A stretch of DNA of 64,000 nucleotides from Allobaculum mucilyticum. Its GTDB lineage: Bacteria; Bacillota_I; Bacilli_A; Erysipelotrichales; Erysipelotrichaceae. The position numbers and the translations under genes were made by a program. Shown one piece after another: positions 16,471 through 25,042 of the stretch (positions within the stretch are counted from its first letter, which is position 1; every line of letters starts with the position of its first letter). The notes under the pieces are model-generated. The model did not search any database. It was not told where the DNA came from and saw nothing but the letters and a program-made list of their open reading frames with translations. The DNA lies in NCBI RefSeq assembly GCF_022701195.1, contig NZ_CP078089.1:62001-126000 (forward strand). Direction: 5' to 3'.

Positions 16471-17853
16471 ATGAAACAGATTGATTACGGACATGGTTCC
16501 ATTTTCCGGGCGATGATCCTTTCAGCCGGACCAATGATGGCTGCTCAGGTTCTGTCGCTTCTCTATAACATCGTTGACCGGATGTATATCGCAAGAATTC
16601 CGCAGACAGGTACGCTTGCTTTAGGCAGCATTGGTCTTTGCTTTCCGATTCTGACCATTCTGACCGCTTTTGCGAGTCTTTACGGGTCCGGCGGCGGACC
16701 GCTCTCCGCGATTGCCTGCGGCAGAGGAGATCTCAAAGAAGCCAGGACGATCCAGAATACATCCTTTGCACTGATCGTTCTGACCGGGCTTGCTCTTATG
16801 GCGATCGGCGAACTCTTCTGTCTGCCGATTCTGCAGGCATTTGGCGCTACACCCGGCAATATTGGCTATGCCACCGGGTATCTGCGGATCGTCCTGCTGG
16901 GGACAGTCTTTTCCATGCTGGCTTCTGGCATGAATCCATTTCTCAATGCACAGGGCTTTCCGGCAGCCGGCATGATGACGGTGCTGATTGGTGCTGTTCT
17001 GAATATCATTCTTGATCCGGTATTCATTTTTGTCTTTGGATGGGGAATCGAGGGCGCTGCCTGGGCAACGGTCCTGTCGCAGATTGTTTCAGCGCTGTTT
17101 ATTTTCTGGTTTCTGCTTCGAAAGAAAGCCGTCCTGAAACTTGAACCGCTTGGCTGCTTCAGATCGATTCGATTGAACAGAATCAAACGGATTACATCCC
17201 TTGGCTTTGCCGGATTCATTATGCAGATCACAAACTCGCTGGTGCAGTCGGTCTCCAATACGATTCTCGGACAGACTGGCGGCGATCTGTACATTTCTGT
17301 CATGACAATCGTAAGTTCCGTACGGCAGATTCTCGATACGCCGATTTTCGGTCTGACAGACGGTACAAGTCCGATTATCAGCTTCAACTATGGAGCAGGG
17401 AAGCCGGATCGAGTTCGCAGTACAATCCGGCTGATGACTCTGATCTCTATAGCCTATACATGCATCATCTGGCTGCTGATCCTGCTGCAGCCGCAGTTCT
17501 TCATCTTGCTGTTTAACGACGATGCTTCTTTGACCAGGCTTGCCATTCCTGCTCTGAAAGCCTACTTTTTTGCCTTCCTGTTTCAGGCATTTCAGTACTC
17601 CGGACAGACTGTCTTCAAATCGCTGGGCAAACGGAAACAGGCCATTTTCTTTTCTCTGTTCCGCAAAGTCATCCTCGTCGTCCCGCTGACCTTTCTGCTC
17701 CCGTACTATTTTGGAGTCATGGGAGTATTCCAGGCTGAACCGATCTCTAACTTTGTCGGAGGAAGCGCCTGCTTTCTGACCATGCTTGCGACAGTCGGAA
17801 AAGATTTAAAAAAGGCTGTCGTAAAGCAGGACAGTACAGTGAAAGCCGAATAA
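16471..17853 (+). CDS. MATE-family multidrug/metabolite exporter
   Basis: A 460-residue, 12-span cation-coupled exporter with the two-fold MATE layout. The first repeat opens with AMILSAGPMMAAQVLSLLYNIVDRMYIARI, and the second with ITSLGFAGFIMQITNSLVQSVSNTILG after about 220 residues. The segment FASLYGSGGGPLSAIACGRGD is a typical MATE loop. The substrate is unknown, and cationic drugs or bile acids are only possibilities. The gene has TATACT (16456-16461) nine bases before its ATG and no ribosome site, so translation from a very short or absent leader is likely. Confidence 0.88.
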   Translation: MKQIDYGHGSIFRAMILSAGPMMAAQVLSLLYNIVDRMYIARIPQTGTLALGSIGLCFPILTILTAFASLYGSGGGPLSAIACGRGDLKEARTIQNTSFALIVLTGLALMAIGELFCLPILQAFGATPGNIGYATGYLRIVLLGTVFSMLASGMNPFLNAQGFPAAGMMTVLIGAVLNIILDPVFIFVFGWGIEGAAWATVLSQIVSALFIFWFLLRKKAVLKLEPLGCFRSIRLNRIKRITSLGFAGFIMQITNSLVQSVSNTILGQTGGDLYISVMTIVSSVRQILDTPIFGLTDGTSPIISFNYGAGKPDRVRSTIRLMTLISIAYTCIIWLLILLQPQFFILLFNDDASLTRLAIPALKAYFFAFLFQAFQYSGQTVFKSLGKRKQAIFFSLFRKVILVVPLTFLLPYYFGVMGVFQAEPISNFVGGSACFLTMLATVGKDLKKAVVKQDSTVKAE

Positions 17854-17912
17854 GCAGACAGATTTTCCGACAGGAAAGAAATGATCAGCACGTTCTATTC
17901 TTTTGTCTTATT

Positions 17913-17965
17913 GCCTGAAGTGTTCATCCCAAGACCATCTGGATGAATGCTTCAGGCTTGTTTGC
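17913..17965 (+). terminator. Terminator after the MATE exporter
   Basis: Seventeen-base arms (GCCTGAAGTGTTCATCC / GGATGAATGCTTCAGGC, two mismatched positions), then TTGTTTG. The following 210 bases up to 18175 hold the leader of the next operon; no clear promoter was found there. Confidence 0.75.
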
Positions 17966-18175
17966 ACAGTTTTCGTGTTTTTTGCTTCGAATCGACATGG
18001 TTCTTGTGTAATTTCCATTTCGTCTTATCTTTTCAACCGGATTTGATACGCTAAATATATTCGCCATGACGATCCGAATCGTGATTGAACGAACCAAAAC
18101 AGACTCTGTCCTCTCTATAGGCTCATTTTTTCTTTGGAGGGAGAGCAGAGGTTCTGTGTTCGCAGGAGAGATTGA

Positions 18176-20356
18176 ATGAATAGAACAATTCATAACGAGG
18201 AACTGCCATATCGTGTCGGCGGTCTGCTCTATACGCCCGCACTTAACCGGTCGATTGCCAGAAAGCTGCTTGAAGGGCAGATTCCCTCACTGAGCTCTTT
18301 AGCGTTCTGTCTGGAAGACGCCATTACCGATGAAAGCCTTGCGGACGCGCAGAAGCAGCTCAGGATCACACTGGGCGAATTATCCGGAGCTTCCAGTGAG
18401 CTTCCGCTCCTATTTGTACGCGTCCGGACGCCAGAGCATATGGCACAGGTTCATGAAGAACTTGGCGAACTTGAAGATCTGCTGACAGGCTATATTGCTC
18501 CAAAATTTGATGAATCCAACGCGGATGGCTACTGTACGCAGATCGAACAGTGGAACAAAGACAGCAAAAACCGGCTGTACCTGATGCCGATCCTGGAAAG
18601 CCATGCGGTTGCTCATCCGGCCAATCGGATTTCCAATCTGCTGAACATTAAAAACCGGATCGATATGATCCGGCCATATATCCTCAATGTCCGTGCAGGC
18701 GGCAATGATTTTTCCAATCTGTTTGGTCTGCGCCGAAACAGCTCACAGACGATCTACGACATTGGCATGATTCAGAATATTCTTACCGATATCCTGAGTA
18801 TCTTTTCTGCCGATTATGTCGTTTCCGGTCCAGTCTGGGAATACTTTGGATCAAACGATCAGGATCCCTGGGCACAGGGCCTGCGCAGAGAACTGGAACT
18901 CGATCTGCTCAACGGCTTCATCGGAAAGACTGCCATTCATCCAAGCCAGCTTCCTGTAATTGCCGAAAGTCTGAAAGTCGATCTGCATGATTATGAAGAT
19001 GCAAGACGCATTGTTTCATGGAGCAGCGAGGGACTTGGCGTTGGAAAAAGCGCAAACAAAGACCGGATGAACGAAGTCAAATGCCATCAGAAATGGGCAG
19101 AAATGATTCTGCTGCGCGCAAGGATTTATGGAATCCGCACGAATGAAGAAAACGAAGAAGCCGTTAAACGGGCTCTGTTCCGCCTTCATCAGCAGGAAAA
19201 GATCAGCCTGCATCCTTATGCAGAAGACGAGCTGCTCCAGGTTGCAAAACGGGTCAATAATCCAAAGCGCTCCTATCTGCTAGTTAATCCGCTGCAGGCC
19301 AAGCATGTTCCTGTTTCTCCCAATGAAGCATTGCAGATGATGGAAAACTTGGCTGCAAAAGTTCTGAACACCGTGTCATCCAATGAATCGCTACTGGTCA
19401 TCGGCTTTGCGGAAACCGCTACTGCAATTGCCCGTGAAATCGCGAAATCACTTGGCGAAGATACCGGCTTTATTCATACCACCAGAGAAAAATCTAAAGA
19501 TGCTGGCTCATTCCTGTTTTTCAGCGAAGAACACAGTCATGCAGCAGAACAGAAGCTCGTCGCTGATCGTCTCAGTGAACTGATCGATGCATGCGACACT
19601 GTACTCTTTGTTGACGATGAGTTCACAACAGGCAAAACGCTTCTCAATATGATCCGCGTCCTGGAACAGAAATGTCCAACTCTTGCAGAGCGTCGAAAGA
19701 TTGCGGTCTCTGTGATCTGCCGTCTGAACGATGAAAACAGACAGAGATGGACAGAAAACAGTCTGGAGAGTATCAGTCTGCTTGATCTTCCTGAAGGCGA
19801 CTTTGACAGAGAGGTATCAACAATTGAAGCCAGTCTGGGAACACCGTTTGCGCCCTCTGGCGAAAATAAACAGACGATCAGCCAGAGCGCTGAATATTAT
19901 GCTCCGGATGCACGGATTGGCTTTCTGATCCGTGAAGAAAACCAGGCAGCAAAAGAGCAGTCAGCCAGTGATCTGGATCTGATGCAGACATTTGGTCTGC
20001 ATCCAGATGAGAATGTCCTCGTTCTGGGTACTGAAGAGTTCATGTATGAAGCCATTGCCCTTGGAAAAGCTCTTGAAGACTGCAAAAAGCTGCATTCTGT
20101 CCGTGTTCATGCCACAACCCGCTCACCGATCGGTATCTGCTCTGATGAAGGATATCCGATTGGAAGCGGCCATCAGATTCCCAGTTTCTATGATCCGCAG
20201 CGGACAACCTATCTCTATAACATCGGCTCGTATGATGCCGTCTTCTTTGTCACCGATGCAGAAAACCCGAATCCCAACGCTCTGGAAGTGCTGATGGAGA
20301 TGTTTGGTAAGAAGGGCTGCACGCACTTTATTGAAGTCAGAAGGAGAAAGAAATGA
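18176..20356 (+). CDS. C-C lyase + phosphoribosyltransferase + TRSP fusion (ter-module biosynthetic enzyme)
   Basis: A 726-residue three-part protein. Residues 1-310 resemble the HpcH/CitE-like TIM-barrel lyase of Ter-associated operons (FCLEDAI near 44, RAGGNDFSNLFG near 173, GFIGKTAIHPSQLPVI near 247). Residues 360-550 are a phosphoribosyltransferase with the PRPP loop VLFVDDEFTTGKT (476-488). Residues 605-722 are the TRSP domain, with the name-giving motif TRSP at 648-651 and GICSDEGYPIGSGHQIPSFYD after it. In the Ter stress systems these modules are predicted to build a nucleoside-like metabolite. They are commonly separate genes, so the fusion is notable. The gene is first in an operon and overlaps the next as ATGA. 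Ribosome site is GCAGGAG. Confidence 0.82.
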   Translation: MNRTIHNEELPYRVGGLLYTPALNRSIARKLLEGQIPSLSSLAFCLEDAITDESLADAQKQLRITLGELSGASSELPLLFVRVRTPEHMAQVHEELGELEDLLTGYIAPKFDESNADGYCTQIEQWNKDSKNRLYLMPILESHAVAHPANRISNLLNIKNRIDMIRPYILNVRAGGNDFSNLFGLRRNSSQTIYDIGMIQNILTDILSIFSADYVVSGPVWEYFGSNDQDPWAQGLRRELELDLLNGFIGKTAIHPSQLPVIAESLKVDLHDYEDARRIVSWSSEGLGVGKSANKDRMNEVKCHQKWAEMILLRARIYGIRTNEENEEAVKRALFRLHQQEKISLHPYAEDELLQVAKRVNNPKRSYLLVNPLQAKHVPVSPNEALQMMENLAAKVLNTVSSNESLLVIGFAETATAIAREIAKSLGEDTGFIHTTREKSKDAGSFLFFSEEHSHAAEQKLVADRLSELIDACDTVLFVDDEFTTGKTLLNMIRVLEQKCPTLAERRKIAVSVICRLNDENRQRWTENSLESISLLDLPEGDFDREVSTIEASLGTPFAPSGENKQTISQSAEYYAPDARIGFLIREENQAAKEQSASDLDLMQTFGLHPDENVLVLGTEEFMYEAIALGKALEDCKKLHSVRVHATTRSPIGICSDEGYPIGSGHQIPSFYDPQRTTYLYNIGSYDAVFFVTDAENPNPNALEVLMEMFGKKGCTHFIEVRRRKK

Positions 20357-21402
20357 GAAGCAGCTATCTCGATGAAGATGTAACGATTCTTCTAAAAGAC
20401 ATTACCGGACAGGTTGAGCCGCTTCCTGCAACGATCCGGGAAAAGCGGATCCAGAGCGGAACGCATTACTGTGAAATGCTGCCGCTTGAATATGTCCCAT
20501 CTTCGGCGTATCTGAAAACATATGAGCAGGCTCTTGAGCTCTACGCGCAGATTACAGCGGATGCGCTGGCACGTCTTGGGGATGCCATCTGGGCAGAGAA
20601 GAACGGAAAGCCGGTCCTGGTTTCGCTTGCCAGAGCCGGTACACCGATCGGCATTCTGCTTCGCCGCTATATCCGAAAGAAATACGGCTTTGATGTCCCG
20701 CACTATACGATTTCGATCATCCGTGGCAGAGGCATCGATAAAAACGCTATGGACTATATCCTTGAGCGTCATGATCCATCGTCCATTCAGTTTGTGGATG
20801 GCTGGACAGGAAAAGGAGCGATTCAAAGACAGCTGATCGAAGCTATAACAGACTATCCGGAAGTTTCTGCAGGCCTTGCAGTTCTTTCTGATGCCGCCTG
20901 GACTGCAGAAAAATGCGGAACGCATGATGATTTTCTCATTGCATCTTCGTGCCTCAACGCAACTGTCTCCGGTCTGATCAGCCGGACATTTCTTAGCAGT
21001 GATCTCATCGGTCCTGAAGATTTTCATGGAGCGATGTACTATGGAGAGCTCAAAGACGAAGACCGGACCTACGAATTTATCCATACGATCGAATCGCATT
21101 TCCGTTATGATCTGCAGCCTGAAGAGGATCGTAAAACCGAGCTGACCGGGCTGGAAGAGGTCCATTCGATCTGCGAACACTTTTCGATTTCGGACATCAA
21201 TCTGGTAAAACCCGGAATTGGTGAAGCGACCCGTGTGCTGCTGCGGCGCATTCCGGAACGGATTCTTGTCCGCAGTCTGGATGATTTCGACCATCTTGGC
21301 CATCTCTATCAGCTGGCCATGGAAAAAGATGTTCCAGTTGAAGTCTATCCGCTCAAGAACTACAGAGCCTGCGGAATTATCCGCTCGATAGGCGACTGCT
21401 GA
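20353..21402 (+). CDS. StiP-type phosphoribosyltransferase with C-terminal PELOTA RNA-binding domain
   Basis: A 349-residue protein matching the StiP / PRTase_1 + PELOTA_1 architecture of Ter-associated operons. The N-terminal two-thirds has YVPSSAYLKTYEQALELYA, PVLVSLARAGTPIGILLRRYI and HYTISIIRGRGIDKNAM, with FVDGWTGKGAIQRQL as the PRPP-side loop. The older name 'cysteine protease StiP' is not supported by any protease motif here. The last 85 residues (LVKPGIGEATRVLLRRIPERILVRS and on) fit the PELOTA fold. It overlaps the previous gene by 4 bases and the next by 1, so one translationally coupled operon is clear. The predicted role is ribosylation of the operon's metabolite. Confidence 0.8.
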   Translation: MRSSYLDEDVTILLKDITGQVEPLPATIREKRIQSGTHYCEMLPLEYVPSSAYLKTYEQALELYAQITADALARLGDAIWAEKNGKPVLVSLARAGTPIGILLRRYIRKKYGFDVPHYTISIIRGRGIDKNAMDYILERHDPSSIQFVDGWTGKGAIQRQLIEAITDYPEVSAGLAVLSDAAWTAEKCGTHDDFLIASSCLNATVSGLISRTFLSSDLIGPEDFHGAMYYGELKDEDRTYEFIHTIESHFRYDLQPEEDRKTELTGLEEVHSICEHFSISDINLVKPGIGEATRVLLRRIPERILVRSLDDFDHLGHLYQLAMEKDVPVEVYPLKNYRACGIIRSIGDC

Positions 21403-22196
21403 TGAAGATTCTTCTTGCCTGTGATCTCGACAACACGCTGATCCACTCTTTCCGCCATGTACAGCCTGGCGAGCCATGCATTGAATGGCTCAACGGAAAC
21501 GAGCAGAGTTACGTGACCAGAAAAACCTTCGAGATCCTCTCAGACGGTCTGCCCGAGGACATCCTCGTTGTACCCATCACTTCACGCTCGATTGCCCAGT
21601 ACCAGAGAATCATCTGGCCGCAGGACCAGGCACCGCGGTATGCACTGACGTCCGGAGGCGGCATTCTGCTCGAACAGGGTGAAGAAAACAATGCCTGGAA
21701 AGAGCAGAGCAGGGCGATTAATGAGAGTTTCGGTGCGGCAGAGTGTTTTGCAAAGGCTGCTGAGCTGCTCTCTTTAATGCCCGGTCTGAAAAGCTGCCGC
21801 ATGATCGATTCGATCTATCTCTTTGCTCATTTTTACTCAGAAGAATCAGCAAGTAAGGCGTTGAGTCTTCTGAAACAGGCAGAAAGCGATGCCTGGAAAG
21901 ACCGGATTTCTGCTTTACTGGTACGGCGCAAACTCTATCTCTTCAGTCCGGCTGCCGATAAAGGGGCTGCGCTTGAGCGGCTTAAAGCAAAGTTTGACGC
22001 AGATCTTGTTCTTGCAGCCGGAGACTGCTCGCCGGATCTTTCCATGCTTAAACAGGCGGATCTTGCACTGATTCCAGATTCACAGATGGCTGATTCTCTG
22101 ATTCCTGCATCGACAAAGATCTGTCCTGAATCCATTCCGTTTTCTGATTTCATTCTTCAGACAGCTCTGTCCTGTCTGGACGATTTACGCAAATGA
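21402..22196 (+). CDS. HAD-superfamily phosphatase of the ter-like operon
   Basis: A 264-residue Cof-like HAD hydrolase. Motif I is ACDLDNTLIHS (residues 6-16; Asp8 and Asp10 catalytic), motif II is PITSRS near residue 61 and motif IV is AAGDCSPDLSML near residue 205. A cap domain lies between. HAD phosphatases are standard members of the Ter-linked biosynthesis module, where they are thought to dephosphorylate a nucleotide-like intermediate. The start overlaps the previous stop as TGATG. Immediately after the stop codon comes a 16-bp hairpin that separates it from the HD gene. Confidence 0.82.
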   Translation: MKILLACDLDNTLIHSFRHVQPGEPCIEWLNGNEQSYVTRKTFEILSDGLPEDILVVPITSRSIAQYQRIIWPQDQAPRYALTSGGGILLEQGEENNAWKEQSRAINESFGAAECFAKAAELLSLMPGLKSCRMIDSIYLFAHFYSEESASKALSLLKQAESDAWKDRISALLVRRKLYLFSPAADKGAALERLKAKFDADLVLAAGDCSPDLSMLKQADLALIPDSQMADSLIPASTKICPESIPFSDFILQTALSCLDDLRK

Positions 22197-22237
22197 AAAG
22201 TGCAGAGATCCGGCAAGTACCGGTTTCTCTGCACTTT
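22197..22237 (+). promoter_or_regulatory. Strong hairpin between the HAD and HD genes
   Basis: A 12-bp perfect outer stem (AAAGTGCAGAGA / TCTCTGCACTTT) and, after a small bulge, an inner CCGG/CCGG stem with a CAAGTA loop. It begins with the first base after the HAD stop codon and ends on the base before the ribosome site GGGAG of the HD gene. A TTT run lies only within the stem, so termination would be partial. It may set the HD gene's expression or protect the upstream mRNA 3' end. Confidence 0.65.
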
Positions 22238-22247
22238 GGGAGTTTAT

Positions 22248-22757
22248 ATGCTTTCAGATCACAAGACAGACGGCTATGCAAAGCTGTCTGAACAGACCTT
22301 TTCCAGATACGCACGGATCGTAAATCCGGTTCTGCGTACCTTTGCGATTGAACATACCGCAATGACTGTATCCTTTATGACCATGATCGCTTTGCGACGG
22401 AATCTGGACTTCGAGTCCGCCAGAATAGCTGCTCTGCTTCATGATGCCGGCAAATTTGATCTCAACGAAGGCTCCGCAAGACATGCGGCAGCTGGCGCAT
22501 TACGTGCAGAAGAGCTGCTAAGCGAGAGCGGATGCTTTTCACAGAGCCAGATTGACTCGATCTGCGAAGCAATCCGCCTGCATTCCAGTAAAGATCAGAT
22601 CGACAGTCCGCTTGCAGAAGCACTTAAAGATGCGGATGTTCTTGCTTCCTGGGCCGTTCATCCTGATGATCCTCTTTCCCAAGTCAGACAGAAGCGTCTG
22701 GAGAAGACGTGTGCTGAACTGAACATTCCTCTTCAGACTCCATCTGCTAAGAAATAG
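22248..22757 (+). CDS. HD-domain phosphohydrolase
   Basis: A 169-residue HD-superfamily protein. His from the segment FAIEHTAMTVSFM, the HD pair in AALLHDAGKFDLNEG (about residue 63), a further His in RHAAAGALRAEELL and AIRLHSSKDQ near residue 115, and Asp in LKDADVLASW give the metal-binding set of a small HD phosphohydrolase. Substrate unknown; nucleotides are the usual choice. It follows the ter-like biosynthesis genes after the strong hairpin, so it may act on the same pathway. The start at 22248 was chosen for its GGGAG site. The upstream in-frame reading would run through the hairpin. Confidence 0.75.
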   Translation: MLSDHKTDGYAKLSEQTFSRYARIVNPVLRTFAIEHTAMTVSFMTMIALRRNLDFESARIAALLHDAGKFDLNEGSARHAAAGALRAEELLSESGCFSQSQIDSICEAIRLHSSKDQIDSPLAEALKDADVLASWAVHPDDPLSQVRQKRLEKTCAELNIPLQTPSAKK

Positions 22758-22765
22758 AACAGACA

Positions 22766-23539
22766 CTATTCCTGCTTGGAAGTATTTCCGTCGTCTTCTT
22801 TTTCCGGATCAGCTGCCGGCTGGTTTTCTTCGTTTCTGTCTTCTGCTTCTTTTTCCGGATTGGAAAGGGAAGTAGAGAGCTCGATGGCTTCATTGGGATT
22901 TGGAGCTGCGTTCTGTTTGAGAACATCCTCTTTATCCTGCTTAGCGTTCGGATCTTCCTTCATTTCAAGGCGAAGGGCGTTGCGGAACGCAGTTTCAAGA
23001 AGCTGGCGGCCTTTTGTCTCAAGCATTTCATGTTCTTCAAGATCGCCGGCAACAACAGACTGGCACAGTTCGCTGTAGGCACGGCCTAATGCGCCTGTCA
23101 GAACTGCCGCAGTCGTTCCATTCACTGCCGCACCGGCAGCCGTTCCGACACCTGGAATCAGCTTGAGCAGGGAACCGGAGATCGTTTTGCCCAGAACTGT
23201 TGTTCCTGAAATTCCAAGAACGGTAAATGCGAGGGAACGAAGAGCGTGCTTCTTCAGATTGATACCGTAGATTTCCGTCAGCTTCAGAAGCATGGCGGTC
23301 TGCTGACCAATCAGCAGCGGTGCATCCGCCAGAGGAATCGGCAGAGCACCAGTCGCAGCGGCACTGGTTACGAATCCGAGAATCGTCCGGTTAGCACGGA
23401 TTTTATTTTTCTCGATTTCAGAGAGTACGCGTTCGCTTTCGATTTCTTCTTCAAGAGCTTCAATCAGAACCGGCAGAAGCGATTCATCAATCTGATCCTG
23501 CAGATTTCTGTTTTCCTTATCACTCATACAGTTATCCAT
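22766..23539 (-). CDS. DUF697-family membrane-associated protein
   Basis: A 257-residue protein. Residues 45-180 match the DUF697 pattern: ILGFVTSAAATGALPIPLADAPLLIGQQTAML, then KKHALRSLAFTVLGISGTTVLGK and LIPGVGTAAGAAVNGTTAAV. These are amphipathic or membrane-inserting helices often coupled to dynamin-like or Era-like GTPases. The last 60 residues are acidic and disordered (NPEKEAEDRNEENQPAADPEKEDDG). It converges with the ter-like operon with only 8 bases between stops. AAGGAG directly touches the first ATG, so the in-frame ATG at 23527 may be the true start. No partner GTPase is nearby. Confidence 0.7.
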   Translation of the reverse strand: MDNCMSDKENRNLQDQIDESLLPVLIEALEEEIESERVLSEIEKNKIRANRTILGFVTSAAATGALPIPLADAPLLIGQQTAMLLKLTEIYGINLKKHALRSLAFTVLGISGTTVLGKTISGSLLKLIPGVGTAAGAAVNGTTAAVLTGALGRAYSELCQSVVAGDLEEHEMLETKGRQLLETAFRNALRLEMKEDPNAKQDKEDVLKQNAAPNPNEAIELSTSLSNPEKEAEDRNEENQPAADPEKEDDGNTSKQE

Positions 23540-23668
23540 CTCCTTCTATATACGGTTACAGAATTATGATCATGTTCCGGCAAGTTCTGCAAACAATGCT
23601 CTTGATTTTATGTTGCGGCCTGCAGAACCGTTCAAACCAGAACCTATGGCAATTCTGAACCTTTTCTA

Positions 23669-23695
23669 AAAACCGATCCGGCCTGGACCGGTTTT
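23669..23695 (+). repeat. Inverted repeat cluster upstream of a small membrane gene
   Basis: AAAACCGATCC pairs with GGACCGGTTTT (one mismatch) around GGCCT. A second, looser pair AAACCG / CGGTTT follows at about 23704-23729. No gene on the + strand ends nearby to need a terminator, so an operator-like or bidirectional structural role between the divergent genes is possible. Confidence 0.4.
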
Positions 23696-23798
23696 ATTAT
23701 CGAAAACCGTTTATCTTTTCATACGGTTTATTCACAAAACTGTTCATATGGTTGTTTTCCTGTAAAGTGGTTCTGTCAGAAAGGAGGGAACTGTATCC

Positions 23799-23993
23799 AT
23801 GTTTGCACTCTTTCTTGTCATTCTGTTTCTGATCGGCATCATCGGATCAGTCATTGACATGATTCTTCACCCTTTCCGTACGCTCAAGACACTCTGTCTG
23901 CTTGTCATCCTCTGTATCGGACTGTTTCTGTATCTTGGTCTGAATGCCGCTGATCTGCTTGCAGCGCTTGCAACGATTGGGATTGTCCTTTAG
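23799..23993 (+). CDS. Small two-span membrane protein
   Basis: A 64-residue, almost wholly hydrophobic protein. Segments FALFLVILFLIGIIGSVIDMI and LCLLVILCIGLFLYLGL are joined by the short basic turn HPFRTLKTL, and LLAALATIGIVL may form a third short helix. A strong AAAGGAGGG site 10 bases before the start argues that it is translated. Function unknown. It stands alone, divergent from the DUF697 gene. Confidence 0.55.
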   Translation: MFALFLVILFLIGIIGSVIDMILHPFRTLKTLCLLVILCIGLFLYLGLNAADLLAALATIGIVL

Positions 23994-24042
23994 GCCGTTT
24001 TCTTCTTTATATCAACATATAAATTCATTAGAGTTATTATTA

Positions 24043-24745
24043 ATGAAATAAAAATGGTGCTGCCTTTTCTTAAGCACCCTGATGATCCTTGTTCTGCCTG
24101 GATGTAAATCTTCTTCAAATACAATTCCGGAAGCATCGATTGTGATTACTGATCTGAATCAGTATTACGGATTTAACAAAAACGGGGCAGAACTGGAGTC
24201 CGTTTCCACCCAGTGTGTGTACGGAAAACTGGCAAATACCGGTCTGATGAACCGGTTTACCAAAGAAAACGATCAGTTTCTGATTTCAAAATCTACAACG
24301 GATAAGAGCATGAAGCAGTACCTGATCGCTGTAGACAAAAGTACCGGCGAAGTGAAAGAAACAGAGCCGCATGACGGGGATTTCTACAGTATCTGCGTCG
24401 ACGGGGACATGATTTATACCGTATCTGCCAGCACGAATTCAATTACGCTGCGCAGCTATTCCCAGGACTTAAAGCTCGTTAAATCCGCACAGGTTCCTCT
24501 TGATGCCGCCATGGTCATTCCAACCGGAATCTGCAAGTATCAGAACACGATTTACGTTCTGTGCGGCTTTGTAAACGCTGATGCGGCTTATGGAACTGTA
24601 TCCAATAAGCTGGTCTCAGTCAGCCCGGATTTCGAATATCTGGATACCATCGATCTCGGCTTAAATGATGGTGCATGGAAACGTCGAGTATTTTGATCTG
24701 AAGCCTTACGGCATTGAACATGCCTGGGGATTGCTGGTGCGTTAA
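24043..24745 (+). pseudogene. Decayed lipoprotein gene (nonsense codon 3 and a frameshift)
   Basis: Reading from ATG 24043 gives Met-Lys-stop-Lys-Trp and then a fully credible lipoprotein signal, CCLFLSTLMILVLPGC, so codon 3 (TAA, 24049-24051) interrupts an otherwise normal start. The open frame then runs with beta-rich, possibly beta-propeller-like sequence (repeats such as MKQYLIAVDKSTGEVKETEP and ITLRSYSQDLKLVKSA) to about 24670. There one extra G shifts the frame. In the next frame it continues VHGNVEYFDLKPYGIEHAWG and stops at 24745. The frame from ATG 24082 would lack the signal's basic residues. Two lesions in 0.7 kb make it a pseudogene, unless sequencing errors are involved. Original function unknown. 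Confidence 0.7.
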
Positions 24746-24995
24746 TCCGTGTCAGAAGCTTTAAAGAACGAACAGATACAATGATCAGCAGTTCTGATCA
24801 TGCAAAGTCACCCAGGCAGAACAGAAAACGAACATAGAATCAGCGAGCCTGCGATGACACTGATCCCATATTAATAGGGGAGATGGAATCGAAGGCTTTT
24901 TGTATGTTGATGGAGGTCAGGGTTACAGGGTGTCTCATCTTCGCATAATCTGTATTATGTAACATAAACGTTACTGAAACGGCCAGAACGTCAAA

Positions 24996-25023
24996 AAGGA
25001 CTCCATCCTGCGACGGAGTCCTT
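24996..25023 (-). terminator. Terminator of the Panacea/toxSAS operon
   Basis: Stem AAGGACTCC / GGAGTCCTT with a 10-base loop, 20 bases after the antitoxin stop. On the - strand it is followed by TTTGACG, and on the + strand by CATTTTT, so it may stop transcription both ways. Confidence 0.8.
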
Positions 25024-25042
25024 CATTTTTACCGCTTATCCT

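Noticed and set aside
20353-21402. Cysteine protease function for the StiP-type gene
   Set aside because: The historical family name implies a protease, but no Cys-His catalytic pair is evident, and the SLARAGTP and PRPP-type loops fit a phosphoribosyltransferase.
20392-21477. A 361-codon - strand frame across the PELOTA gene
   Set aside because: Antisense shadow; it crosses two overlapping + strand genes.
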